Below, piece after piece: positions 1 through 12,230 of a DNA stretch of 64,000 nucleotides. Position 1 is the first letter of the stretch. The number at the start of each line of letters is the position of its first letter. Below the pieces are notes generated by a model, which had not been told where the DNA came from, did not search any database, and saw only the letters and a list, made by a program, of their open reading frames with translations. The position numbers and the translations under genes are program-made. Source of the DNA: Amoebophrya sp. A120. Taxonomy: Eukaryota > Sar > Dinophyceae > Syndiniales > Amoebophryaceae. Location: NCBI GenBank assembly GCA_905178155.1, contig CAJINV010000001.1, forward strand, positions 155,079 to 219,078, read 5' to 3'.

Positions 1-2250
1 TGCGCCCGAAAAGAGGCAGGCACAGCCCCCCGGCAGGCACGCCTGCGGTTATTGCGCACGTAGCCAGGCAAGCGGCCGGCCCCGCCCCGGCGGGCGGCCG
101 GCGCTACGTTGTCGCATGCGCCACCGGGCAGCGGATTCACGCCCCGGGGGCGCCGGTGCGCGTGTAGCTTGCTGCGAACCAAGAGAGGGCGCCCGGGCTT
201 CGGCGGTTGCTACCGACCCCCTGAACTTGGTTGGCGCGTTGCGCCGTTCGGGGCGCGTGCGGGGCATGCGCTCCGCGTACTCCACACTTGCGGCGGCCGG
301 CGGGCTCTTGGGGGCCCGGGCGCCGCTGGGGTTGGCGTCGGTTTGCCCAAACCCATAGACGGAAGGAACACCCGGCCCGGCCGCGCCAGTCCTTCGCCCC
401 CCCCGCCCGCGACCGACCTAGACCGGGGCCACAGTGTGCCGGCCGGCAACAGCCGCGCGGGCGTGGCGCCTCCCTGCGCACTGCTGAGCCCGGGCGGGGG
501 AGGCGTGTTATTGGGGCGCCGAAGCGATTCCGCCGCATCCGCCAGGCGCCAGCCGGCCGGGGCCGGCCTGTCTGGGGGCCTCCCGCCCTCTGATATGGGG
601 GCGCGCCTGCATGTTGGGCCCCGCCGGCCTGCCTGCGCGCCTGGAATACCGGGCGGCGCCGCCGCGGGTCTACTTCCTACGTGCCGGCGGCCCGATTGCC
701 ACCCGTCGTTCGTCTCGCCCTTCGCTCGCCCTGCGCCCCACCCTGTGGGCCGGGATTGGGCGATCTGTTTCGTCTCTATCTGGTCAGCCGGGGCCTGTGC
801 GTTTGCTGTTTTGCTTTTCCGACAAGCATACCGTGCGGTCCGACGTCGGACCGCATGGCACGCTCGACACCGTTTCGGGCGGGGCGAGCCATGTTGGGGC
901 GCCGGGCGATGTGGTTGGTGCACGGGCGGAACTGCGCCCCTGCGTGCGACGTAGGGGAGGGGACGTCGTGGGGGCTTAGTTACCCTCGGGGCCTGTTTGC
1001 TTGCTACGTGTGGGGCTGTCGGACGGTAAGCCGCTGCTGCGTGTGCCCAGCGTGCCAAATATAGCCTCCGTGGCGGAGGTGGTGAGGTCGGTGCCGCTGG
1101 CTGCCTTGCCCGCCCGCCGGCCGTTGCCCTGGCCAGCCACTGTGTCTTTTTTCTGGGCCCCCCGTGCCGCTTTTGGTATGGCCATGCCGCGTGGCTTGGC
1201 CGTCTTTTGGAAAGCATGGTAGTTCTTTGCCAAATTTTCAGAACCCCTGTCCGAAAGCTAGCCCTGGCGGTATGGGGCCGATCCGGGCGCCGCGGTGGAG
1301 CGCCCTGAAACCGAAGGCAAACCGGTCCCATGGCATGGGGATTGGCCTCGCGCGCTTGGCGCGCTTTTGCTTTTCTGTGTTTTTTCTTTGCGCGCCGGCA
1401 CCCTTTGCAAAGCTTCCGCCGCATAGAAACCGGCGAAAAGGCGGCGGCCGCTTTCGCGGCCGGCCAAATGCTCCGAACGGAGCCCCGGCCCTGTCGTGCG
1501 GCTTCGCTTTTCTGATTTGCCGCGAGTTTTTTGGGGCGCTCTTTTGCGCGCCCCAAATCGCCAGAACCCCACGCGGCCGGCGCCTCAGCGGGGTGCCCCT
1601 TTTCTTTGTCGGCCCTCCTGTGTCGTTAGTATTATCAGCCGGCGACCGATAGAACCCGGCGCCGGCGGTTCGTTGAAGTCAAACAAAGCCCAACAGGCTG
1701 GCGCGCTTTGATCTTCCTCATGTGGAAAAGCGCGAAACAGCAGCACACACCGCCGGCAGCTTTTGGCCGGTGGTTGCTTTGCATTAAGAAAGCTGCCAGG
1801 GTCGGGCCGTTTCGCGGTGGCGGCCCGCCGGCGGCGGGAGGCGCGGGCGGGCGCCGCGGTTCGCGGTGTTTGTGAGGCTTGGGCGCGCGCGTTTTTTGGC
1901 GAGGGCGCGTGCTGCCCGGTGCCCGGTTGCGTCGGGTTTAGGGTCTGGCGGACCGGCCCCCTTCCCTGCGTCGGTAGCCCTCCTCCTAGTCCGTTCCCGG
2001 GTAGGCCTTCCGGGCCTGGGGGGGGGCGGGTGGGTGCGATGGGCGGTCATGGCCTTTTTCTTTAGGGCGCCCGCGCCGGCAGCCGTTGGCTGGGTGCGGT
2101 CGGCGGGTGCCCGGCGCGCGCACGCTTCGGCGGGTTGAAAGGCGGTCGCTCGGGCTTCGCCGATCACCCGCGGGACAAGAGGAGGCGTCGGCGCCCAAGA
2201 CCTCGCAGGCGCCCCTGTTCTGTCGCTTGGAGTATCTTCGCTGCGTTTTT
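1..2250. other. GC-rich non-coding repeat region
   Basis: Very GC-rich sequence dominated by CGGCCGGC-type words. Long open frames exist on both strands, but they are low-complexity Pro/Arg/Gly/Ala translations with no domain, as expected when stop codons are rare for compositional reasons. I see no gene. Part of it (about 1071-1790) recurs at 37816-38520. Confidence 0.6.
1071..1790. repeat. Dispersed ~700-bp GC-rich repeat, copy 1
   Basis: It is collinear with 37816-38520. Shared landmarks in order are GGAGGT(A/G)GTGAGGTC at the left end, a GGGGCC...GGCATGGGG type segment, AAATCGCCAGAA, GGCGCCTCAG, CCCCTTTT, a CCT(C/G)(C/T)GTCGTT block and CGATAGAA(C/T)CCG. Non-coding; see the second copy for its terminal inverted repeat. 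Confidence 0.6.
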
Positions 2251-3340
2251 TCGTTCTGAGTCGCATTACCAAATCGTTTTCAATGCCCTGAAATCCTGAA
2301 AAGTCAAATGAAAAGTTTTGGAAAAGTTCGAATCGCCCGCCAATTAGCCGCTTTCCCTTGTAAAGCTCTGTGATCCTGGGGTGGAAGTTGGGGAAATGCC
2401 TAGGGGATCTTGATCGACTGACAGTGACAACATTCACATTGGACACCATAAACCTAGAATAGAAATAAAGTCCTCATATATAAATTCTCGACTTTCTATT
2501 TCTCAAATTGCATTCAGATGCAAAAATTTTTGAACTTTAAAAAATCCAAGAGAATATATATTCTCATATATTTTTCTGTGAATTCGTTTTTTTTCAAATT
2601 ATAGATATTCAATAATATATATCCTGAATCCGAATCCATGTTTTTTTTTTCTTTTCGATATATAATCCCGATCTTTAATTTTTCGGTATGATATCAAATT
2701 TTTGGAGTTCGGGAATAAGAACACAATATTATAAATTAAAAAAGAAATTTTCAAAGAAAATATATCAATGAATATTCTGTAGTATCTGTAGGATGGATAT
2801 ATCTGATCGGATTTCATGTTTCCCTTTCTTTTCGATTTTCCATGATTTAGGAATTTGGAAAATTACGAAAATTATGAAAAGATTCATTTTTTTTTCAGAT
2901 AATTTCCAAAAAATTTCGAAACATGATCTGAATACACCTCGAATTTCTTTTCCGATTTTTTTGGAAATTCTTCAAGAAAATAAAAATATCCATAATCCCA
3001 TCATTCCGACATCAATCCAGATGAGATTCTCCACTCCAAAAATTTTCAAGATCCTATTCTTCTTTTCTTTCTCGATTTGATCTCTCAATAAGATTCATTT
3101 CAATTATTGATAAAGAATTATTTCGACATTCATTCTTTACCAGAAATCGATTCCATATTTCCTAGATGATTCGAGGGAAAAAGAGATTAGAGAGAGATTC
3201 CTGGATATTATGATTTTTTCTTTCTTTTTCCTCCTTAAGATCAAACATCCATTTATGAGGGTCGATTGACCATAACCATTCAGCCCATTTAAACCATTCG
3301 CAAAAAATGAAAAGCAAAATCGTAGGGCCTTGCTCTCCGG
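2250..3340. other. AT-rich non-coding block
   Basis: Composition switches abruptly from GC-rich to strongly AT-rich, with many TTTTTTC/GAAAAAA and ATATAT runs. The short open frames are Ile/Phe/Ser/Lys-rich and look like compositional artefacts. The right edge (about 3160-3330) resembles the inverted sequence at 13640-13780. No gene seen. Confidence 0.5.
3235..3330 (-). repeat. CCATTCG-containing repeat edge, inverted relative to 13645-13740
   Basis: Read on the minus strand it contains GCGAATGG, AAATGG, TGAATGGTTATGGTCA and GACCCTC. The same series occurs on the plus strand at 13655-13715. It uses the 10-bp CGAATGG word that builds the array at 8305-8625. Confidence 0.55.
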
Positions 3341-3708
3341 GATCTTTTCCTGGGGGCAGGCTGGTTGCCAGTATAGACCTACTCCTCGGCGCTGCGGAGC
3401 CTGTCCTCCTCGTCTCCGAACTTCGGGGCGTGGTGTCGCGGCTTAGCGGCGGGCTCCGCGTCATGGCGCGGTAAAAGAAAAAAAATCGGCTTCGCAACTT
3501 CGCATGAATCAAATTCCGCGAGAGTTCGCAATATCGCATTCAAGAGGGAGCACAAACGTCTAGAGAGATTGTCTTCGATCGTGTGCCATTTCTGCCATGT
3601 GTCGTTTTTTCGAAAATATAATCGCCGCACTGTCAAGTCCGACTTGCGGGACATCTCAGAAATAGGATTTCACTTTGAAGGTTAGTGCAACTATAGACTG
3701 AGGCAAAG

Positions 3709-6700
3709 ATGACGAAGACAATCGCTGACGCCCTCAAGGACGACAAGTCCTTGCATATGTTGGGTGTGATTATGTTTGCGGCGACACTCCCTTATGCGGC
3801 TTTCGGTTCCGCGTTGTCGCTGTTGATCGGGGTGCAGATCGGGAGCATCTTTGTGCGAAGATTACGTGCGCGGAGCGTGGAAATGTTGAAGCGCTTCCAC
3901 TACGACCAGCTCGACGCGCTTGTAAAAGAGCATCCTGACGCTGTAGCCGTACTACGACTGGGCCACGATGGCACCCCACTGGGTGTCACGGTAAGCTCCG
4001 GGACGGCCGCTGCCGGGCGGGTTAACCATGCAGCTGAAGTTTTCATCATGACGTGCAAGGTCAATCTGCGGGCAATCGGATCCGGAGTGAGCAACCTGAT
4101 TCGCATCCCGGTAGACCTTGTTACGATGGCGCGCAAGGCTGCGGGCGACATCTTCCCACATCTACAGCAGCTGGTGGAAAGAATTGAGCAGCGAGTTTGC
4201 CGGGGCCCCAATTCTCGGACAGTTTTTTTGGTGTACAACGTCCAAGACAGCGGTGGCGCCGGGCGACGTATGCCACGGATCTTTCAGGCCTGGGCAGGCA
4301 TGGAGAAGTACCGCCTGTCTCCCTACACTGCTGCCACCACGCAGTTTTGCGGTCATCACTTCATACAGCTTGGGGTGATCGATGAAATTCATATGGCGGT
4401 GAAAAAACGCACACAAGCCTCATTTTCGGATTTGTCATGCATATAGTAGCACTTATTCAAAATGTATCCTGTTGAGGCTTGTGTGTGTTTTATCCACTGC
4501 AGATACCGCAAGCGGTTCCCGAAGAAAGACGAACTGAAAAAGTGGTCGACGTCGCAATACATATTCGCAAGAAAACTTGTTTACCACAAGGCCGACCTCA
4601 TGGAGGACGCGGAGCAATTTGTGGCCAAGCATTTTGCCCCGGACGGCACCGCCCCGGGGGACAGCGTCGGGGCTATCGGGAACAGCGACGCATTATTGGT
4701 CGAGGATGGGGTCGCGACTTTGTTCCACCTTTTCGGTAACGACATCCGGGTGAAGGGGCTCGGGGCCGACGACGCAGAACCACCCAGCGTTGCCACATTG
4801 GTGCGGTGGTCAGAAGACCGAAAAAAGGTGATAGCAGGAACCCAGAAGGATGCGTGCGCAGCATATGAAGCCGTTCTCTCCAAGATACATGTGGGCACCG
4901 AAACGCGCTGGTTGACGTTGGGGCGGTCAAGCGGCCTGATGGTTTTGCTGGACCTCCTCGGCGGCCGCCACCTGGTCAAGCAGAAGCAGGCCGGCTTTCG
5001 GAAAGGACTTGTCTCTGGTTGGGCAGGTGTAATCGACAGGGACATGGTCCTGGTCGCTCTGGTTTGTCGGCCAGCGGACGCGGCGATGGTCAGCTCGCTC
5101 GAGGCGCCGGGGCTGAAACCGGGCGAAACACTGCGGCAACGGGTTCAGGCGATTTGCGCGGTGGCCTGGCACGAAGTGCATCTCATCCTCGGCAAGCTCG
5201 GGGCGATCGGGGGTAAGGTTGACACGCAGAACGCCGCCGGAGGCGTGGCCCGGGTCGCAATGAGGATCTACCAGCGGCTGCTGCAGGTGGACCCGGATGG
5301 AATTTTGTTCCCGTTTTTGGACATCGTCAACGAGACGACGTTACGCCTTTGTGCAAGTGCCGCACTATTACGTACTGCAGCATTATGTCATGCAGGATAA
5401 GAAGCTGAGTTTGTATCCTTACCGCAGGTAGAGCGTCAGCTTTGTCATGCTGTTTAGCAGTTAGGGGTAGTGCGGTGCTTTTCCATGTAATACATGCGCC
5501 CCAGGGCGCTCGAGAAGTTCCGAAAGATGGAGCTGCAAAACGGGTGGGACAACCTTCAACTCCTGCCGGAGGCAACACTGGTCGACCTTGCCACTGCTTT
5601 GGCGGAGCTCTTCACCATAGGCACGAAGGAAGAAGAGTCGGGCCATGCCATCGCCAGCAAAAAAGTTGGTCTGCACAGCCACAGGCGGACCATCGAGGGC
5701 CTCAGCCAGGAGTGCCTGATACCACGCTACGCCAAAGAGCTCCAGAGCAAGGAGGTCGGCGCGCTTTTGACAAAACTAAAGAAAAAACGGGCGCCGAAGC
5801 GGGCCGGGCCCTATCAGCGGTTTTGCGGCGCATACATCCAGGAGGAGCTTGGAAAGGCGACGGCGAAAAGTCCAGAACTCTTGGGGAAGGAGCACGGCGA
5901 AGCCCGGCGCAAGCTGGCGCGCGAAGCGTTCTCCGCAGCAGCTGCGAAGTGGAAGGAGCAAAAACTGAAACGGGGCCCGCAGCCCGATCTGCAATGCCCC
6001 AAGCGGAGGAAAGTAGACGTGGGCTGCCCAGCAGGGGCCGGGGATGTGGAATTGCAGACTCCGGGCGGTGGCGAGGTGGCAGTGCGGGACGCAGGTTTTG
6101 AGACAATAGACATCCCGGGCATCGGTATGGTTTACCTGCAGGAGCCAACCGCGAATCAACCCCACACTCCGGCAGCGGAAGGCACTTCTGCCCGGGCGGC
6201 TGGTGAAGCGGGAGGGGCGGGGCGTGCAGTAGTCGACGTGGGGGCAACGGCCTCCGAGCTCCCGAAGCTGCCATTGTCCCTGGATGTGATGCGGGAGTAT
6301 TGGACCACCAGCGATGAACAAATAACGCAGGACAGGAAGATACACTGTGGAAAAGTATTGCTTTCGTGCAAGTGCATTATGGCAAGACAGATCGACGCTT
6401 GCATTCCGTATTTGTGTTGCAGATCCTGTTGGCCAGATTTCGTCTAAGCTGCGGCTTGAGTTGCAAGGAGGGGCATTCTTGAAAGGCGTGAAGCATTTGC
6501 ATTGCAAAAAGTTAGGCAGTAGCAACGCACCCCGCAACAGCTTATCTGGGCGTGGTGTGTGAGATGTGATATCCTGGCGCAGGATAGGGCCGTGAGCTGT
6601 CTTGCAAGAATGCAACTTGCATGAAGGCGATATTTTTCCACTGGATATTTTGCTGCGTGCACGGCGCCACCGTCCTGGGATGGCACACCCATCGAGACTG

Positions 6701-8091
6701 CGTTTTGGAAGTACAAACCGAAGCCGGTGCCGCCGATATCCAACCTGGAGAAGCGGGTCCTTTTTGCGGAGGATAAACAGGCGGTGTTTCATCTACGAGG
6801 AGTGTTGTATAGTGTCCCGAAGCCGCTTGACGGGCCCGCGATTAGTTCCTCTTCCGGCGGCAGCAGCAGTGCCGCGCCCCCTGTGCCAATCCGTATGTTT
6901 GCGGTGTGCACGCGAGAAGGACACGCTCGCCGCGTTTCGTGCCTTCCGATGCGGCTGTTTTCCCCGTCTACAGATGCAGCCGGCATCTACGCCGGCCTGC
7001 TTCCCGCCGAAGAGTGCATCCCCATATCGTTCAAGAGCATGTTCTCGCATTTCAAGCCCGGCACGCAAACTGCTTGGTATGGAAACCTGGTCTTCAACGT
7101 CGGCTACGGGTGCTTCCGGTTTGATTTCGACGGAGCGGAAAAGGTCGCGGACCTGCCACTAACGGAGGAGCAAATCGACGTGGAGCCCGAAACGGAAACC
7201 GAGGAAGAAGAGCCCGAAAGCGACGAAGAAATACAGGAGCTGCAGCGCTTGTTGTTGCAGCAGGAGAAGACGGTCCAGGCTTTGGCCGGCGAGGATATGG
7301 GTGGGAGACAAATCAAGAGGTCAGTCTACCAGTCAAAAAGCAGTGACGCAGCCAGCACTGCGGTGGCACCATTAAGCCTGGCGCAAAGTAGTGCGAGTGC
7401 GGCGGCGCGGCAGAATGTCCGCACGGGGCAGAACGTTGGCGGGGCGCGGCACCGGAACGAGCCGGGCTACCAGGAGCGAGCAGAGCAGATCCACGGGCAG
7501 CTCCTCGCGGCGCGGGCGACGTTGGATGATATTCCCCGGACCGAGCTCATCGAAGATGGCTACTCGGTCCGACTCAACGGGGGATTATGGCTGAGGGCCC
7601 ACACGAAAGCCGACGCCCCCGGCCACGAGCCGTGGATGCCAGTGGCCGGCCTGGTCTTCAACCACGTTGTCTGCAATGCGCCACACAGCACCCATCGGGC
7701 ACTGGGGTTGGCCCTCAGCCGGCAGTTCAACATACACAAGCACGGCGGAAAAGCCATCTGCTACCACCTCGCACTCTGTTGGGCGCGGGCCGCTGCGTAT
7801 GTGTGCAAGGTGGTGCCCGCCGCGGAGCTGTATCCGGAACTGCAGCAAATAGCCACCGTAGAAGACCGTGTGCGTGACATGATCGCGGAGGATGTTGAGT
7901 ACTTGGAAGTAGTAACGCGGCAACCGGACGAGGCAGAAAGACAGGAAGCCGCGGGGCGTGAGGCTGGGTTGACAAACGACGTCATCCAGCAACGCGCGAC
8001 CACCGCTCTGAAGCAAGACATAGTAGCGCCTCTATCCAAATTCTTGCGCAAAAAAATCGCTGAGCACTTCAAAACCGAAAATGACAAGTAG
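3709..8091 (+). CDS. Hypothetical protein, four exons, HMG-like basic segment
   Basis: I do not recognise this gene. Exons are approximately 3709-4398, 4503-5340, 5494-6340 and 6648-8091, separated by inverted-repeat introns. The start ATG at 3709 follows upstream stops. The N-terminus has one long hydrophobic stretch (about residues 17-48), either a membrane anchor or a buried helix. Exon 3 encodes a Lys/Arg-rich segment with spacing reminiscent of an HMG box (KRAGPYQRF, then ARRKLAREAF and AAKWKEQ); this is weak. Exon 4 has a Glu-rich acidic stretch and a Gln/Leu heptad-like run (EIQELQRLLLQQEKTVQAL), suggesting a short coiled coil, then an unidentified C-terminal domain. It could be a DNA-binding or structural protein. 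Existence as a coding gene is well supported by long open exons; function is unknown. Confidence 0.6.
4399..4503 (+). mobile_element. Intron with terminal inverted repeat (gene 1, intron 1)
   Basis: CACACAAGCCTCA at 4410 pairs with TGAGGCTTGTGTG at 4472, with TTTGTCATGC between them. GT at 4399 and AG at 4502 are present, but that choice does not keep the reading frame of the long downstream exon, so the real boundaries are unresolved. Confidence 0.55.
5341..5493 (+). mobile_element. Intron with terminal inverted repeat (gene 1, intron 2)
   Basis: GTGCAAGTGCCGCACTA near the left end pairs imperfectly with TAGTGCGGTGCTTTTCCATG near the right end. A TTTGTCATGC core lies inside. The length is a multiple of three and both flanking exons are in the same frame. 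No clear target duplication. Confidence 0.55.
6341..6647 (+). mobile_element. Family A-like introner (gene 1, intron 3)
   Basis: The left end TACACTGTGGAAAAGTATTG pairs with the right end CGATATTTTTCCACTGGATA. The downstream exon then opens directly in a clean coding frame. No clear 5-bp duplication remains, so it is probably older. Confidence 0.6.
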
Positions 8092-8879
8092 CCGAGCTCG
8101 AATGAGAGAACTTCTTGATGAACAATCACAGGCGCAGCCATGTCGTTTTGACTAAATTCGGACCATTTTTCGTTGTTGCAAAATTGCGTGCTTCGGGTCG
8201 TTTTTTCGATTTCGGCCGCACCGCGCGGCGAGAGAATATGTTGAGCGAGAAAAAAAACTGCGTCTTCCACCCCCCAAAAAAAAATATAGCGCAAAGCGCG
8301 CGCTGGCCATTCGGGCCATTCGAGCCATTCGCGCGGGCCGCCCGGGAGCGGCCGGCGCACCGTTCAGGGGCAATCCATTCGGCCCATTCGTGCGCGCGAA
8401 CGGCCCGAATGGGTTGAATGGGTCGAATGGATCTAACGGCCTGAATGGCTCGAGTTTTCGGTCCATTTAGGCCCGCCAGGTGGGCCGCTCGACCCATTCG
8501 CGCCCCGCGAATGGGTCGAATGGCTCGAATGGGTCGAATGGGTCGAATGGCTCGAGTGGATTTCCGGCCGTTTTTCGAATGGGTCGAATGGCCCGCGGCT
8601 GAACGGGCCCGCGGGCCGGCCGGGCCGGCCTAATCCGAAGCCCCGGCCGTCTGGCCGGAAGCGCTGCGGCGGAGGGCCGGGCGCCTCTATGTGTGCGCCC
8701 CAAGCGGGTTTTATCTGGTGAGGGAGACGCCGTCTCGAAAAAATGATGAAGAGACAATTATTTTCACTTTTTGCAATTTTGAAGCGCTGTGCAATTTTTC
8801 TGTAAAATTTCAGATCCTAGAAAGACCCCGAAGTAGTCAACCCCTCTAGTACATCGCGAATTCGCCCCGAAGTCAGAAA
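8092..8879. other. Intergenic spacer between the two plus-strand genes
   Basis: Holds the decameric array at about 8305-8625. The rest is mixed-composition DNA without a credible gene. Confidence 0.6.
8305..8625. repeat. Decameric CGAATGGG(T/C) array in inverted arrangement
   Basis: The left part carries CCATTCG words (GGCCATTCGGGCCATTCGAG), the right part the complementary orientation (CGAATGGGTCGAATGGCTCG), with about 10-bp spacing. The two halves could pair into a long hairpin. The same word is found at 3255-3305 and 13655-13700, always in intergenic DNA. Confidence 0.75.
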
Positions 8880-11800
8880 ATGGATGCTGACGAGCTGGCC
8901 GCTGCGATCGCCGATGCCGACGCGAAGGAGGAGAAGAAAAAGCAAAAAAAACAAGAGCTCGACGAGGAGAACAGCGGCAAAAACATCTCCAAAGCCCTCC
9001 TCCGGCAGAACTTCACCGTCACCGACGGCAACATCGAACTGTATCGGAAGTTGCGCGGCCGCAGCGGGCGGCTGTCCAAACCGCAGTGGGAAACCTTTGC
9101 CCAGATGCCCCTCGCCGAGGACAATGTCACCCACGTCTTCGACGCGAGTGTTATCGCGCAGAAGCGGGTCCTGAAAACGGAAAAAGTCGTCGGGTTTCAG
9201 CGCAGAGAGCTGTTGAAGTTTCTGACCGACCAGTACAAAGCGCTGGCGGACCCAGAACTTGCCAAGCAGAACCTCTCCGGCGTATCCTGTGGAAAGTATC
9301 GGGTTCGCAAAAATGCACACTTTGCATGGAAGACGTTTCGAATAGTGTTGATTTTGCATGACAGATTTACAATTTCGCTTTTCCCTTGATTTGTAATGCA
9401 AGTATATACAAGCTCGATATTTTTGTGATGCATACACAAACAATACCGGCAACGCGGAGTTTCTCTCTCGCGATGGCGACCAGAACAGCAATTTGCGCCA
9501 CGGAGAAAACGCAACTGGCGAAGATGGCAGGGCGGCGAGCATGGTGCAGGACGACGTGGAGTCGGGTGAGGAAGTCGAGAGTAACGCTTCCTTGCGGATT
9601 AAGGAGGAACAGCAGTCCAACGAGGACGAGGAAATGCCTGCGTTCGACCAGCAGGATGACGGGCAGGAGTCCGCGGCAGGCGGAGATGATGACGCGGGCG
9701 CGGCCCGGAGCGATGCCATGTCGGACGGGGATTTTTCGGTGGAGGGGCACGTGCAGTCCACCTCGGAGAACCCGGGCAACCTGGACCTGGAGATCGAGGC
9801 CGGGGAACAGCATGCCAACCAGACCGGAGCGTCTTCTTCAAGCAGCGCATCCGCCTCTACGGGATCCTCCAGCAGCCGGACAGCAAACATCAGCAACATG
9901 AGCAACTTCGTCGCTACATCCGGCAACACCTCTGGCCAGACGAGCTCCACTGCTACCAAGTCTTCGCGTGCCGGGCCGCGTCGTGTAGTGCGGGAAGTTA
10001 TCAGCGCGGAAGCCACGGACATTGCGTGGACCGAGCAGTTGAAGGCTCGGGTTTCGCTGGGCGAGGCGGCGCTGATTAAAACCACGAATGATCTCAAGCT
10101 GACCGACATTACGCCGTTGTTTTATGTGCAGCGACACCTGGAATATTCAGCACCGCGCAATGTTTGTCATGCTAGTTTGCATGTGAGGAGTCTCCCCTTT
10201 GGGAGTGAGCACTATTTGTCATGCGAGCTTCTCCCCTCTGGGAATGAGCACTATTTGTCATGCTGAGCACTATTTGTCATGCGGGAATGAGCGCTATTTG
10301 TCATGGTCGATGGTGATGCATGAAAAACAAAGTGCATGACAAATTTTGCGCGTTGCTGAGGATGTCTAATTTTCTTGCGGACACGTTTCAATTCGAAGCT
10401 ACGACCAAAACCGGAGTCGCAGTGCTGAAGAAGATGGCCATGGCGTCCCTGGGTTATCAAGTGGGGAGTCCATATCTCCTCCGATTTGTAATGCAGCAGT
10501 GCGTCCGGTCAAAAGTTAACTTTTGAAAATGCGCACTGCAAATTATTGGAGATATGGGCTTTTGGATTGTATACGCTGAAGGCCTATGCATTGCAAAAAA
10601 AAGAGCTTGTGGTAATATTATCGCAGATCTTTTCGAGCGGCGAGATGTGACTTGTCATGCAAATTTTTCCCGGATACCAAATTTGTCATGCATGATTGTG
10701 ATTTACGACAAGCGTTTTTTTTTCCAATTGATAACGCAGCCCTGAAACAGCAGACCAGCCATCTCCGGGATTACGAAGGCGGCAAGTTTCTGTATTGGCT
10801 CGACCACAATGCCGAAGGATTCGATCCCACTGACCTGCCGCTTCCGCACGACTGGGTCTTCGTGTTGCCGCCCGGCATGGATAACGAGATGAAGGAAAAG
10901 GTCGACAACTACCGGGCGCGGGGAATCAAGGATGCCGCGCTGACGTTGATCGAGGGCGGAAAAGTCAAGAAGTTGAAGAAGATGGTGGCCGCCGCGTCGC
11001 ACCAAGAGCCGGTGGTGTATGAAATGCTGATGAAGGCGATTGCGTCTTCGGACGTGTGGCACGACTTCCACGACATGCAGATCACGGTGGAAATGATTTG
11101 CGCTTTGGTGAAGAAGGCGGGCGGCGAAATCAAGTACCACGACTGCTATCCGGACTACCTCATGAACGAATTCATCACGATCAAGTCGCAGGGCATGACC
11201 CCCGCCTCGATCGCCGAGCTGCACAAGAAGGTCCTGGGGCTGAATGCGACTACTGCCCCCTTCCTGCCGTTCAAGAAAACCACTCTCACGCTCCTGTGCG
11301 ACCTGCTTGAGGAATCCCGCCGGACCCTCTCCACCCTGGTCGACAAACTGCTGGGGGTGAGTGACTCTACACAGTTCCTGATCTACTACAGGTATATAAT
11401 GCTTCCTGTGATGTCGTTAGTAGAGTCTCTGCCTATTTCCTCTGCGGTGGTTTGTCGCGTGTGTTTTTGATATTCCGAATCGTTGTTTGCAATTTTAGCA
11501 TTACATCTGTCACTCCAGGCGGGCGACGACCCGGGCTGAGTTGATCCTCGCTGTCGAGACCTTCAGAAAGGATGCCCCGACCCACAGCATCCGCGCCCTG
11601 CGGCTGTTGCACTACCTGGGGATGGCCAGCGATTGTCCGGAAGACCTCGCGAAGGAGATCAAGAACACCGAAATGTCGGAGTTCGATGGCATCTTCAAAC
11701 TGGCCATGGCCCGCCAGATGGGTACGGATGTGACCAGCGCCCCGCTGCGCGTGAAGGAGGTGGTGAACCTCACGTACAAGACCCTGGAGTTGATGGCAGA

Positions 11801-12230
11801 GGACTCGCTGGTGGAGATGGGGAAGTTGTGCGAGTTGGTGCGGGACAACCTGCCGCAGTACATCCCGAAGGAGGACATCATCAAGGCCGGGGAGGCTGCG
11901 AAGTGGTGCACGGAGGAGCGGTTGCGCCAAAAACGAGAAGCAAAGGCGGAGGAGAAGAAGGAAAAGGCGTACGAAGGTACGGACTCGGTTCTGGCGGGAG
12001 GGGCGAGGAAGAACAAGAAGCAGGCGGAGGAGGATACTATGATGTTGGCGGACCGGCTGGAGGACGCGAAGAAAGCCCAGGCCGCTAAGCGGCAGCGGGA
12101 CCAGATGCAGAACTCCTCCTCCAGCAGCTCGGGGACGAACAACAACGGGTTGAAGTTTGCGAAAAAGGACCAGAACGTTTTCATGGACGAGCTCGAGGCC
12201 TTGTACCAGGACGATGACGACAGCGAGTAG
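8880..12230 (+). CDS. Hypothetical acidic protein, five exons
   Basis: I do not recognise this gene. Exons are approximately 8880-9281, 9446-10137, 10365-10454, 10733-11350 and 11518-12230. The protein begins MDADELAAAIADADAKEEKK, so a Lys/Glu-rich charged start. Exon 2 is a low-complexity acidic and Ser/Thr-rich linker. Exons 4-5 are helical (for example RALRLLHYLGMASDCPEDL) with many Leu/Lys heptads, consistent with an alpha-solenoid or scaffold region. The C-terminus is Lys/Glu-rich, then Ser-rich, ending in an acidic DDDDSE tail. No signal peptide or membrane segment. Joining the end of exon 1 to 9451 across a CCGGC duplication gives continuous frame. Function not inferred. Confidence 0.6.
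9282..9445 (+). mobile_element. Family A-like introner with CCGGC duplication
   Basis: CCGGC lies on both sides (9277-9281, 9446-9450). The left end TATCCTGTGGAAAGTATCGG resembles family A; the right part holds CGATATTTTTGTGATGCATA. Removal with one CCGGC keeps the frame. Confidence 0.65.
10138..10365 (+). mobile_element. Intron built on CAGCA(A/C)CGCGCAA inverted repeat with internal direct repeats
   Basis: The left end ATTCAGCACCGCGCAA pairs with TTGCGCGTTGCTGAGGAT. Between them GAGCACTATTTGTCATGC-type units are repeated four times in tandem. Boundaries are approximate. Confidence 0.6.
10455..10732 (+). mobile_element. Intron, TATCAAGTGG...CCAATTGATA termini, nested hairpin
   Basis: Short outer inverted ends enclose an inner pair (CCATATCTCCTCCGATTTG with AATTATTGGAGATATGG) and several TTTGTCATGC cores. 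It may be two nested insertions. The downstream exon begins AAC GCA GCC. Confidence 0.5.
11351..11517 (+). other. Intron, GTGAGT donor, CCAG(G) acceptor
   Basis: The donor GTGAGTGAC follows CTGCTGGGG. The acceptor is CACTCCAG|G. Frame is kept only if the intron includes the extra G, so the site is GT-AG-like but shifted by one. There is no long inverted repeat. Confidence 0.5.

Noticed and set aside
210-1556. 448-codon minus-strand open frame in the GC-rich start
   Set aside because: Low-complexity Pro/Arg/Ala translation, overlapping open frames on several strands, and sequence shared with a non-coding repeat; the length reflects scarcity of stops in GC-rich DNA.
4462-4502. In-frame ATG at 4462 as an independent gene start
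   Set aside because: It lies within an inverted-repeat intron; the long frame downstream is better explained as exon 2 of the gene starting at 3709.
5700-6010. HMG-box call for the basic segment of gene 1
   Set aside because: Spacing is only suggestive and the aromatic core is incomplete, so it is noted in the gene entry and not called as a domain.
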